The position numbers were made by a program, and so were the translations under genes. Shown here piece by piece: positions 9,060 through 19,120 of a stretch of 64,000 nt of DNA. Source of the DNA: Galeopsis tetrahit (Eukaryota > Streptophyta > Magnoliopsida > Lamiales > Lamiaceae); assembly GCA_963675135.1 (NCBI GenBank), contig OY776120.1, forward strand, positions 23,960,001 through 24,024,000. Direction: 5' to 3'. Each line of letters begins with the position of its first letter. Position 1 is the stretch's first letter. The notes under the pieces are model-generated. The model made no database searches. It was given only the letters and a program-made list of their open reading frames with translations, and had not been told where the DNA came from.

Positions 9060-9760
9060 TAAAAGTGCATTTTGAATTTTTTTTTTTAATTATAAAAGTG
9101 CATGTTACAATTTTAACATATATTTTCACATCTAACATATATATTTTTTTTAATTATAAAAGTGCATGTTGAAAATAAGGAAAAGTGTAACATGCATTTT
9201 ACAATTTTTTAGCATATTATTTTGCAATGTTTGCAATAATAATTTCAGTTATAATGACATACACATTTTAGTGATGTTATGTTATACATTTTAGATATAT
9301 TTTGTTGCACTTTTCAGTTGTAGTAACTTACAATTTTCAATAATATTTTTCAGTTATATTGACTTACACTTTTTAGTAATGTTATGCTACACCTTTTAGT
9401 CATATTTTGTTGCACTTTTCAGTTGTAGTGACTTACAATTTCCAACTTACACTTTTTAGTCGTATTTTGTTGCACTTTTCAGTTATAATAACTTACAATT
9501 TTCATTAAAATATTGTGTTGCACTTTTCAAGTATATTGACATGCACTTTTTAATAATATTGTGTTGCACTTTCTAGTTATACTAACTTGCACTTTCTAGT
9601 TATAATGACTTACACTTTTAATTAAAAGTCGTGTTGCACTTTTCAATTATAGTGACTTACATTTTTTAATAAAAAAATGTGTTACACTTTTTAGTAATAT
9701 TGTGTTACGCTATTTAGTAATATTGACTTACACTTTTCAACACTCACATTTTCGGAAAAA
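9060..9760. repeat. AT-rich degenerate tandem-like repeats
   Basis: Imperfect copies of a unit resembling TTGCACTTTTCAGTTATA-TGACTTACACTTTT recur at irregular spacings of roughly 30-45 bases, most clearly from about 9280 to 9745. There is no coding potential. The remaining bases to 9939 are simple AT-rich sequence with nothing recognisable. Confidence 0.5.
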
Positions 9761-9944
9761 AATTACTAATAAAAAATATTACAAAAAAAAAAATGATCTG
9801 GTCAAAAAAAAATTTCACAATATTTTTTAATATTTAGAATTTAGGGTTCAACTCAATTTCTTATAAGAAATTGATTCTATATAAGACCAATTCTTAATCA
9901 TGTACTTGAAAGAAAAAAAGAGAGAGATTTTTTAGAAGGTTTTT

Positions 9945-11263
9945 TGTAGGTCCCTAAGTTGAGTTTAATAACGAGTAAGCTAGTGAAAATGTCTAGAGGG
10001 GGGTGAATAGACTTTTCAAAAATCTTTCGATATATCAAAGTACGATGCGGAAATCAGAATATAACAATGAGCCCAATTCTAGTTTATACTCAACTTATTT
10101 CGAGAACTTTGTTCTATGTATACTCAACTAGTCTTGTGCAGTTATGTATGTTCAACAAATAAACAGTTAATCAATTAAACAACAAACTAAACAGTAAAGT
10201 AAATCAAACACGAGATTTTATAGTGGTTCGATAACTTGTCTACATCCACTCTCACAAACCCAGTTGTGATATTCTTATTAACTCGTCCAATGGAGTAATA
10301 TGTTCTTGTAGCTTTAAGTCCCAAGAAATAAGACTTAGATCTTCTCGACAACACTACCAAGTGTCTCTTCGATCTTACTAGCGATTTACAAGTATCTAGC
10401 AACTTGAAACAGTAAACAAAAATAAAACTTCTCTTTGTTCAGTAGTAGCCTTCTTTGATCTTCACTTGTCTTGTGTAGCTTCACTTTCTGAACTTCAATC
10501 TCTGAGAGTAATTTCTTCTTTGAATCTTCAATAATGCTTCAATAGTTTTTCAGTCGTCTCTAATGAATGAATACCTTGCGGTATTTATAAACTTCCAATT
10601 CCAAGAACTTTTAGTTGTGTAACAACCTCTTCTTGAAAACTAACTTGTAATTGATTCTTTTTATCCATTCACGCGTTTAAGCAGTTAATTAGTTATTCCT
10701 TAACTAACTCTTCAATCCTTATCTTCAATACGCGTTTCTGTAACTAACTTCAGTCTTCTTGTCTTGTCTTGTCTTGTTGAGTTGCGCACCTGTCTTGTCC
10801 AGTACTAGTAGACTTCATCTTCTACTCGTCTTGTGCAATAGACTTCTTCAGATTACATCATAGAACTAATCTAGTCCTAACATCTAATCCTAACAAGACT
10901 ATTACATTACATTAAGCTCTTGTTATAAAGCTTAGTCATCTTAAGAATCTATATACAGAATACAAACGAAACATGAGCTTTTATACATCTCAACTAGCTC
11001 AATATAAAACCTATCAAGTATACAAAGTACTTATAAACTGTACTTGTCTTTTTTATTTATACTTATCTTTTGAAACTAGTACTTGTCTTGTGAACTAGTA
11101 CTTGTCTTGTGAACTCTACTGATCTTGTCTCATACAAGACGACTTCATAAGTAGACTAGATCAGTCAACACTTAGAAAATATTCAAGTCTTCTTTTTGGC
11201 TTATCAAAACTTATCTTATCTTTTCATCATTTAGGACTTGTCTTTAGGATTCATATCCCAACA
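9945..11263 (-). repeat. 3' LTR of Copia B
   Basis: On the sense strand it runs TGTTGGGATATGAATCC... to ...TTAGGGACCTACA. A TATA-like TTTATAAATACC lies near 10578-10589 (plus-strand coordinates). It is dense in AGACAAGT/ACTAGT words. The 71-codon frame at 10187-10402 is also present in the other LTR and is not a gene. Confidence 0.92.
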
Positions 11264-11277
11264 ATTTCCCCCTTTTT
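11264..11277 (-). promoter_or_regulatory. Polypurine tract of Copia B
   Basis: The sense strand reads CAAAAAGGGGGAAAT immediately before the 3' LTR, nearly the same as the tract of Copia A. Confidence 0.85.
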
Positions 11278-11463
11278 GATGAAGCCAAAACTACTTGAAT
11301 CTTTTCACAATAGTAGACTAGTTAAGTAGTTATCTTGTCTTTAAACATCAAATAGCACTTATCTTTCATTCATTCAAAATATGATCAGTAGATATTACAC
11401 ATACTTAATCAAAATAAAACTAAGTACCAGAGAAAAAAAAAACTAATCTGATAAAGTACCTTC

Positions 11464-14400
11464 TTAAGAACTTGTAACACCAAAAGCATCAAGTAGCCTT
11501 TTGTGAATTACTGTCATATGTTCTTCAGTCTCGATCTTCTCTTTATCCAGTAGGTCTTCTTCAAACTTCTTAATCTTGTTGAAGTCGATCCTCTTTCCAG
11601 AACCTAACATCGGAGTAATCCACTTTGAAAAAATAGGAACAAGAATATTAAAACTTACAGCAGTTGCAATCCTCATGATTAGGTTCCATAAATTCCGATC
11701 TTGTGTTTCTATGAACTTATCAAAAATCGTGTATAACTCTTCTCTACTATCTGGATCTCCAAACTTGCGAATAATCCAATGATCCAGCTCCCACTTCATC
11801 TTGACCTTGAACCATGCATCTTTATGTTCATTGTCAATGAAATTATCAATGTAGGCATCTTCTACTAGATCAAGATCAGCTTTCATCTTCAGCAACATCT
11901 TGATATGCTTTTCTAACAATTTCTTGTTAGCATAATGATCATCTTCCAGCTTTTGCTTCTTATGAAGAGCTTCAACCTCTTCATCACCAATATCAGCTAG
12001 AATATCACCTAGTTCTTCTTTCTTTTTCTCTAGAACAAGTTTTCTCTTGACTTGTCTGGTCTGAGCCTCAACTTCCGGAGACGCAACACTTTTGCCTTTC
12101 AACAGTCTCTTATGCTCTTCATCCTTAGCTTGTTCAAGATCTGCCTTCTTGACTAGCCTTCCTCTCTTGGGATATCTTAACTCTTCTATCGCAGACGCAG
12201 CAGCCTTAACTTCAGGTTCTGCACTTGACTTTTCAGTAGCAATAATAACTCTACTTGTCTCTTCCCCCTTTTTGGCTTCATCACTTGCCTTAAGAGTGAA
12301 TAGACTAGTAAATCGAGTCATTTCTTCTTTCATAGCTTCCTTCATTGCTTCTGAAACTATCTCAATCTGTCTTTGATGTGTCTTGTCCTGACTCATCTTG
12401 TCTAGTTTAGTAGCAACTAGTTCTAGCTTTTGAGTAGACAGATTTAATTCAGTCTTGAAATGAGCAGCAGTCAACCTAAGCAGTCTGTTTTCCTCAGACA
12501 TATCTTTTAGAAGCTTCCTGGCTTGCACCAACTGATCTTGTGTTTCACGCCTTTGCTCATCTGCTATCTCGATTTTAACTCTGTAGAGCCTTTCCATTTT
12601 GCTTGATTCTTCAGCTAATGATCTAGCAAAGTTAACAAACCTTTTCTCCAAGTAGTCAACTTGTCTCTTCAAGAAATCTTCAATTTGAGTATACATTTCT
12701 TGTCGAAACGTAGAATCCATTTTATTCACTTCTCCAACTATCAATTTTCTGGAGCTGTCAACTAGTGACTGATTTTGTTCCACCAAGACTCCTTTCAGCT
12801 TTGATTCCAAGAACACCTCAATAGACGACTTCACTACTTCCTTTAAGTCCGTCTTCAACTCATCTATAAGGCCTTCTGGAAAAACATGAGTAGTAGATTG
12901 AGTCTCAGTTAACTCATCTTCATCAAACATGATGGCTTCAACAAACTCATCATCTTCTTCACCAAGTTCGATCAAATTGTTGTCTTCTTCTTCATCACCT
13001 TCAGCATTATCTTCTGATTGATCTGAAGTTTGAATACCAGCTTCAACAGTTTCAGCTTTCAACTCTTCTTCCAGTAGATCAGTCTGAATGCCAATATGAA
13101 ACACGTGTTGAGAAGACAGAATGTCATCTGAAATATTCAACATCTTCTTCACAAGAGTTGTTAGGACATGGTCTGGAAATAATTCGGAGTGGTCTTGAAC
13201 TCCACTATTCTCCTTCTGCTCCATCTCCCAATCTTGAAAATTGGAGATTCCACCCATTCCTATGATGACTTCAAACAAATCTTCAGTCGGGACTGTCTTC
13301 AATGCATACCATGTGCATATCCTTAGAAGTTTCTCATAAGCTTCCGAAGATGTGTCGATCTCAATAGACGAGAGTTTCTTCCTTAAATTATTGCAGACTC
13401 TCGAACGAATCCTCTTCTCTCTTAGACACATCGGGTAATAGACGAGGGATTCAAATCTACTTTCAGAAGGGGTTTGAGCAGGTAAAGTCCATGTCTCAGT
13501 TGTTGCAGTGGCAACTAGTGGGGTTTCTGAAATAGATGGGTTGAGAGGTTTAACATTTTCTGTTGAGGTAAAAGGAATTTGGATGGTGGTTTCTCGGGGC
13601 TTTGATGTGGCTTGGTTTGGTTCGATAGTTGTAGAAGTATCAACTGTATCGAATATAGTAGTGTGTGGGGTTATGTTGGCTCTTAGTGGTTGCACTGGCA
13701 ACACTGACGAGGTTTTGGGTGCAGGTTTGGCACGAGATCGAAGTGATCTGGCCTTGGTTTTGACGGGGAGAGAGAGAGGAACTGACAAAGCTCGAGAAGA
13801 AGTACCAACCTTTTCTTCAGTCGACTTGTCTGGTGAAGGACTCGACTCGACTTGCACCAGTCGATAAACATGCAACTCTTCCTCTTTCTTTTCAGGCTCC
13901 TTGTCCGATTGAGTTTCTTCCGAATCTCCTGCAGCCTCAATCATCGCCTCTTCTTCCACATACTGAACTAGTCTACCACTAGTTCCAGCCTTAGCTTCTT
14001 CAGAATTTTCACTGCCCGACTTGTCTTCTGCAGAACTAGACGAGGCAGCATCATACATAGCATCATCAGGGTTGATCTGGACTTGTCTGGGGGCAGCAGA
14101 TCTACTAGCAGCTTGCTTCGTCAGAGCCTCCTTCTTCAAATAATGCTTTAGAGGATGAAATGGCTTGCCTTTACTCCAACTAGTCTTGTTCGGCAACAAG
14201 ATGGGTAGGAGAATACTTAGCTTGTTTCCGAAACTCACATTTGCAGTCACAACCCAGTTAACTGTACTGGTGTCAACTTGCACATACTTTTTGTAGTACA
14301 TCAATCTGTCCAAAAAGAATTTAGACCAGTTTCCTTCAGTGATTCCATCATGAATCACAACCATAACTCTTGCTTTCTGGAGCGTCACAGAGTCAAAACT

Positions 14401-14913
14401 CCCAGTGACTCCTAGCAACATCTTTGATGCGATATCAAGAAGAGTCTTGAATTTGTCGAGTAGCTCCTTCTTCTTGACAGCAGGAATTTTGCCATCACGA
14501 TTCAACCTCAGCTGCTTTCCACAGAAAATACTCAGATACCTCAACTCTCGACCTTCAGCATATCTCTCAATATCTATTGATCCGGATGGTAGCTGCAAGG
14601 ATTCAGTCAAAAACTCACGAGTAATTTCCACTCGCCTTCTTCCAACAAAAGCTTCAATCAAGTCGTCTTGTCGAGTGGTTGTGGCATAGAATTCTAACAC
14701 CTCTTCTTCCAGCACAACTTCAGGAAATGCCTCCAAATAGGGTCTTAAACCGCATCTAAAACATTTCATTAGAATTTCTTTGTTATCATCGGTGTGATTT
14801 CCTTTGAAAAACACCGATCCCTCCACATGCACTCTTCCTTCAGTGGTGTACTTTCCGAGATCGAATCTTGCCTGCATGTTAGTACGAGCATCGAACATCG
14901 AAACAATTGACAT
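11464..14913 (-). CDS. Copia B additional ORF, 1149 aa, intact
   Basis: A single uninterrupted frame lies between pol and the 3' LTR, sense with the element and in the same frame as the RT/RNase H block. Residues about 35-260 hold a domain related to the Copia A aORF N-terminus (LRPYLEAFPEVVLEEEVLEF, LQLPSGSIDIERY, a KARVMVVIHDGI segment matching HPRIRIMAAIIDA in A). A Ser/Thr/Pro/Glu-rich linker runs to about residue 670. Long coiled-coil segments with heptad-like Leu spacing follow at about 680-880, then Lys/Glu-rich helices. A Trp-rich C-terminal module (about residues 1035-1149) matches the stop-separated tail of the A aORF. No signal peptide or membrane span is evident. It is conserved in layout but strongly diverged in sequence. 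It stays open although the neighbouring gag and pol are broken. The function is unknown; structural or nuclear roles are possible. Confidence 0.85.
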   Translation of the reverse strand: MSIVSMFDARTNMQARFDLGKYTTEGRVHVEGSVFFKGNHTDDNKEILMKCFRCGLRPYLEAFPEVVLEEEVLEFYATTTRQDDLIEAFVGRRRVEITREFLTESLQLPSGSIDIERYAEGRELRYLSIFCGKQLRLNRDGKIPAVKKKELLDKFKTLLDIASKMLLGVTGSFDSVTLQKARVMVVIHDGITEGNWSKFFLDRLMYYKKYVQVDTSTVNWVVTANVSFGNKLSILLPILLPNKTSWSKGKPFHPLKHYLKKEALTKQAASRSAAPRQVQINPDDAMYDAASSSSAEDKSGSENSEEAKAGTSGRLVQYVEEEAMIEAAGDSEETQSDKEPEKKEEELHVYRLVQVESSPSPDKSTEEKVGTSSRALSVPLSLPVKTKARSLRSRAKPAPKTSSVLPVQPLRANITPHTTIFDTVDTSTTIEPNQATSKPRETTIQIPFTSTENVKPLNPSISETPLVATATTETWTLPAQTPSESRFESLVYYPMCLREKRIRSRVCNNLRKKLSSIEIDTSSEAYEKLLRICTWYALKTVPTEDLFEVIIGMGGISNFQDWEMEQKENSGVQDHSELFPDHVLTTLVKKMLNISDDILSSQHVFHIGIQTDLLEEELKAETVEAGIQTSDQSEDNAEGDEEEDNNLIELGEEDDEFVEAIMFDEDELTETQSTTHVFPEGLIDELKTDLKEVVKSSIEVFLESKLKGVLVEQNQSLVDSSRKLIVGEVNKMDSTFRQEMYTQIEDFLKRQVDYLEKRFVNFARSLAEESSKMERLYRVKIEIADEQRRETQDQLVQARKLLKDMSEENRLLRLTAAHFKTELNLSTQKLELVATKLDKMSQDKTHQRQIEIVSEAMKEAMKEEMTRFTSLFTLKASDEAKKGEETSRVIIATEKSSAEPEVKAAASAIEELRYPKRGRLVKKADLEQAKDEEHKRLLKGKSVASPEVEAQTRQVKRKLVLEKKKEELGDILADIGDEEVEALHKKQKLEDDHYANKKLLEKHIKMLLKMKADLDLVEDAYIDNFIDNEHKDAWFKVKMKWELDHWIIRKFGDPDSREELYTIFDKFIETQDRNLWNLIMRIATAVSFNILVPIFSKWITPMLGSGKRIDFNKIKKFEEDLLDKEKIETEEHMTVIHKRLLDAFGVTSS

Positions 14914-15816
14914 AGTAGAGCGGTTATGAAAATCGAGGGGTTTGGAGTGTTGAATGCTTGAGAAGTTATTAGAATCAAGAAGTAAAGAACTTGTGAGCAG
15001 TTATGAACGAGTAGTATGGGTTTTGTTAAACCTTGAGTTTTGGAATCAATGGTTGAGATTGAAAGGTTTGATCCAATGGACAGATATGAAAGTCCTTTGA
15101 AATTCAGTTTTACGGAATCGAGGATATTACGTGATTTAATATCGTAAAATTTTGAAATCCGCCTCTTCTATTGGTAGGATTGAGGAGTGTACTCATCTGA
15201 CCTAGCATAGTAGAGTTTTGGCGCGAACTGGTTATATACACCTCATTAAATGGAGTGTATAAATCCAATTTTAGGATTTCCAAAATTTTCATTTACAAAT
15301 TACATTTATATCCTTAATTCGTATTGTTTAAACACTTAGAGTATTTTAAATCATGAGACCACTTATCTTGTCTGTTCGAGTCTATTCAGAACAGACGAGT
15401 AGACTAATATGCACCAGACGAGTTCCCCCTTCGACTGTGCTTGTCTACTTTGAACATCGAACGACTATTTGAACCTGTCTTATCTTGTGCGACAGATTAG
15501 GTGAGATACCGGCAGTCGAGTAAAATAAATAAGGTGAATATCAATCTAGCACAATGGTCAAGGATCAAACAAGATGACTGTTAACAAACTTAAGAGTCAA
15601 CATAAGGTTCTTTAAGAAATCAAAGATTCCCCCTTAAATGTTTATTCCCTTAGTATTACCCTCAGCTTTACCAGCTTCCTCATCGGGTTGTTTGGTCAAC
15701 TTGTCTGACCTTGTATACCTGTCTGTTGATTGAGTAGACGAGTGCTCTGCTCTTTTGTGGTAACTTGTCTGTTTCTCCTTTCTTCTTAGAAATGTACCTG
15801 TCTGGTTAGTACATAG
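14914..15816 (-). other. Copia B spacer between pol and aORF, with second polypurine-like site
   Basis: This 0.9-kb stretch has no credible ORF. The sense strand carries TTAAGGGGGAA at 15627-15637, about 180 bases after the pol stop, echoing the site after pol in Copia A and C. The interval is rich in AGACAAGT and AGACGAGT words. It may be the leader or an internal promoter region for the aORF. Confidence 0.55.
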
Positions 15817-16182
15817 CTATAGGCAAGTAGGGTCTAGATCAATTAGTCCTAAACTAATGCATAATTCACGAAAACGAGCTTCAGCCAATGGTTTTGTAAA
15901 AATATCAGCTCTTTGAAAATCAGTGTGAATCTTTTCCATGCGAATATCCTTCTTTTCTACATGATCACGTATGAAATGGTGTTTCACATCGACATGCTTA
16001 CAACGTGTGTGTAGGACAGGATTTTGTGTAATGGAAATTGCACTATTACTATCACAGAATATGGGAACATTTGATTCACAAATATTATAGTCTCTAAGCT
16101 GTTGAATAAGCCACAATAATTGACTACAACAACTACCAGCAGCCATGTACTCGGCTTCAGTAGTAGAGGTAGCAACACTTGT
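15817..16182 (-). pseudogene. Copia B pol fragment: RNase H C-terminal part
   Basis: The segment continues the RT/RNase H frame after an in-frame TAG at 16183-16185 that follows WFSKK. Visible motifs are TTEAEYMAAGSC (catalytic Glu), FCDSNSAI (Asp), HVDVKHHFIRDHV and ADIFTKPLAEARF, ending at a stop by 15817. It is homologous along its length to the RNase H of Copia A and C. The nonsense codon between the first catalytic Asp and the Glu would give a truncated, inactive RNase H. Confidence 0.85.
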
Positions 16183-16185
16183 CTA

Positions 16186-17945
16186 CTTTTTCGAAAACCA
16201 TGAAATGAGTTTTGTGTCTAAGAATTGACAAGAACCAGATGTAGATTTCCTATCTATTCTACAACCACCAAAATCAGAATCAGAGTAGCCACTTAGAGAT
16301 AAATCATCATTTGAAGGATACCATATACCACGATTGATGGTCCCTTTCAAATATTTCAATATCCTTTTAGTGGTTTCCATATGACTCTCTTTTGGGTTAG
16401 CTTGAAATCGAGCACATACACCAACAGAAAATGCAATATCAGGTCTACTAGAAGTCAAGTACAGTAATGATCCAATAAGACCACGATAATGAGATTGATC
16501 AACACATTTACCATTTTCGTCTGGATCCATCCTGTAGGTAGGTTGCATAGGAACTCCAGAAGATTTACAAGTCTTAATACCATACTTGTCTAGTAGATTT
16601 CGAGTATACTTTGCTTGATTTATGAAAATCCCTTCTGGGGTCTGTTTTACTTGAAGTCCAAGAAAGTAATTCATTTCACCCATCATCGACATCTCAAATT
16701 TACTTTGCATGAGTGTTGAGAAACTTTCACTCAGCTTTTTGTTAGGTGAACCAAAAATGATGTCATCTACGTAAATTTGGACGAGTAAAATGTCTTTCCC
16801 TTCTTGTCTTCTGAACAAGGTTCTATCGACCTTGCCCTTAGTAAAACCATTTTCTAATAGAAATTGAGAAAGAGTATCGTACCAGGATCTTGGAGCTTGT
16901 TTTAGTCCATATAAGGCCTTCTTTAATCTGTATACCTGGTTACCTTTGACTTCGAAACCTGGGGGTTGTTCAACATACACTTCTTCCGCAAGAATACCGT
17001 TAAGAAATGCACTTTTAACATCCATTTGATATACTGTAAATTTCATGTAAGCAGCATATGCAAGGAACAATCGAATGGCTTCTAGTCTAGCAACAAGAGC
17101 ATATGTTTCATCATAATCTATGCCTTCAGCTTGTGAATAGCCTTGGGCTACTAGTCTAGCCTTATTCCTAACGACTACATCATTATCATCTTTCTTATTC
17201 TTGAAAATCCATCGAGTGCCAACTACATTATGATGTTTAGGTCTATCGACAAGTTCCCAGACGTCATTTCGAACAAACTGGTTCAACTCGTCTTGCATAG
17301 CGATGATCCAATTACTATCAGACAAGGCCTCTTTGATGGTTTTAGGCTCGATAGATGAGAGGGGACAACACCAGCAAAACAAAGATGGACTAGGTTGTTC
17401 TTGCGACTCAAAGAGTTGTCGTCTAGTCTTCACACCAACAGTAGAGTCACCAATGATATTTTCAGTATCATGAGCAGATTTCCATGTTTTTCTAGTCTTA
17501 GTAAGCATATTATCATCATCTAGATCGATTATAGCATTATGCATTTCAATATCATTTACATCAGAAGATTTAATAGGAGTAGACGAGTCGACTAGTTCAG
17601 GCATGTCAACTGGTCTAGTGGATTTACCTTGAGCACTTACCTTCTCCTGATCATCTGACTCGAGAGCTTTCATGAACGGGTTATAGGCTTGCACGGATTC
17701 ATAAACTTCTGATTCTTGGTCAGTTTGGATCGATAGATCAGTTACTTTCTTACTGATCTGATCGGTAGACGAGTCCTGTAGAGATTCATCGAAAACTGCA
17801 TGTGGTGTTTCTTCCACACATAAGGTAGAGTAGTTGAATACTCTGAATGCTTTGCTAGTCGAGGAGTATCCCAAGAATATCCCCTCGTCTGCTTTAGCAT
17901 CAAATGCATTCAACTTGCTTTTCCCATTGTTATGGATAAAAACTT
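16186..17945 (-). pseudogene. Copia B pol fragment: reverse transcriptase and start of RNase H
   Basis: This is an RVT_2-type reverse transcriptase. It starts in the integrase C-terminal tail (NAFDAKADEGIFLGYSS), runs through a low-conservation linker, then WRIFKNKK-like fingers, YQMDVKSAFLNG, EVYVEQPPGFE, YGLKQAPRSWYD and the catalytic YVDDIIFGSPN box near 16757-16790. GYSDSDFGGC gives the first RNase H Asp. The frame differs from that of the upstream integrase block because of a one-base loss in the KCF-IHNNGK region near 17940. The polymerase core itself is uninterrupted, but no complete polyprotein can be made. Confidence 0.88.
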
Positions 17946-19100
17946 ACACCCAAATATATGGAAATATGAAACTCTGGGTTTTCGACCTTTCCATACCTCA
18001 TAGGGCGTCTTACCTAGTGCTTTATTGATAGCACTCCTGTTTTGAGAATGGCATGTAGTATTGATAGCTTCTGCCTAAAACTTCTGAGGAGTATTATACT
18101 CTGTCAGCATGGTCCTGCAGGCCTCCTTAAGAGTTATGTTCCTTCGCTCTGCTACTCCATTTTGTTGTGGTGTCCTTGCTGCACTAGTAAGGTGCTGGAT
18201 GCCACGCTTAGAACAAAATTCTTTAATATAGCAGTTAATGAATTCAGTACCCTTGTCACTACGGATCTTGACAATGGACTGATTCTTCTCAACTTGAATC
18301 TTCTTCAACAGATCAGGTAGGAGTGTTTGTGTATCACTCTTCTTGTGTAAGAAGACTACCCAAGTGAACTTAGAATAGTCGTCTACCACAACAAGTGTGT
18401 ACCTTCTACCGTTCAAAGTTGGAGGAGTTATTGGGCCATGTAGGTCCATATGTAGAAGTTTAAGAGCTTTACTTGTTGAGAGGGATGGAATAGATTTAAA
18501 GGAACCTTTTACCTGTTTACCTTTTTGACAGGCATCGCATACATGTGATTTGAAATAGATTTCGTTGGGTATACCTTCAACAAGGTAATCTCTCGCAATC
18601 TTATTAATCACCTTAAAATTCATGTGGCAAAGGCGTCTATGCCAAAGCCAACTGACCTCTTTGGGTGTCTTAGTAAGAAGACAAGTGTCCCGCGGACAAC
18701 TATTCCAATTCACAATGTACACACTACCTTGTCTTATGCCGACGAGTAGTACGGTGTGAGTCCTCTTGTCTATAATTTCGCACTTTTGACTTTTGAACTG
18801 CACTTTGTAACCTCGATCACAAAACTGTGAAACAGATAATAGATTATATTTCAAACCTTCTACGTATGATACATCTTGTATCTCTACGTCGCCATTTCGG
18901 ATGTAACCAAAGCCTTTTGTGATGGCTGTAGAGCTATCACCGAATATAACCTTTGGTCCTTCTTGCTCATGGTAGCTTGATAGAAGTGTCTTGGTACCAG
19001 TCATGTGGTGCGAACAACCACTATCTATGTACCAAGTTTCTCCTACTGAGCCACCCTTCTTGTATAGATCGAGTCGACCCTGCATTAGATGATATTTCAT
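17946..19100 (-). pseudogene. Copia B pol fragment: protease and integrase
   Basis: In sense order there is an aspartic protease motif WYIDSGCSHHMTG, the gag-pre-integrase zinc region (WLWHRRLCHMNF ... HVCDACQKGKQ, the HHCC finger), and the integrase core. The core has Asp in LLHMDLHGP, Asp in IRSDKGTEF and Glu in PQQNGVAERRN, so the DDE triad is complete. The conserved QKFWAEA has become QKF-stop at 18075-18077, consistent with TGG to TAG, and a frameshift follows near 17940. The block lies in a different frame from gag, so a further frameshift separates the two near 19105. Confidence 0.88.
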
Positions 19101-19120
19101 AATTTAGGTACCCTCCTTGT

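Noticed and set aside
10187..10402. 71-codon frame found in both Copia B LTRs (also 22075-22290)
   Set aside because: It is present only because the LTRs are nearly the same; there is no homology or composition to support a protein.
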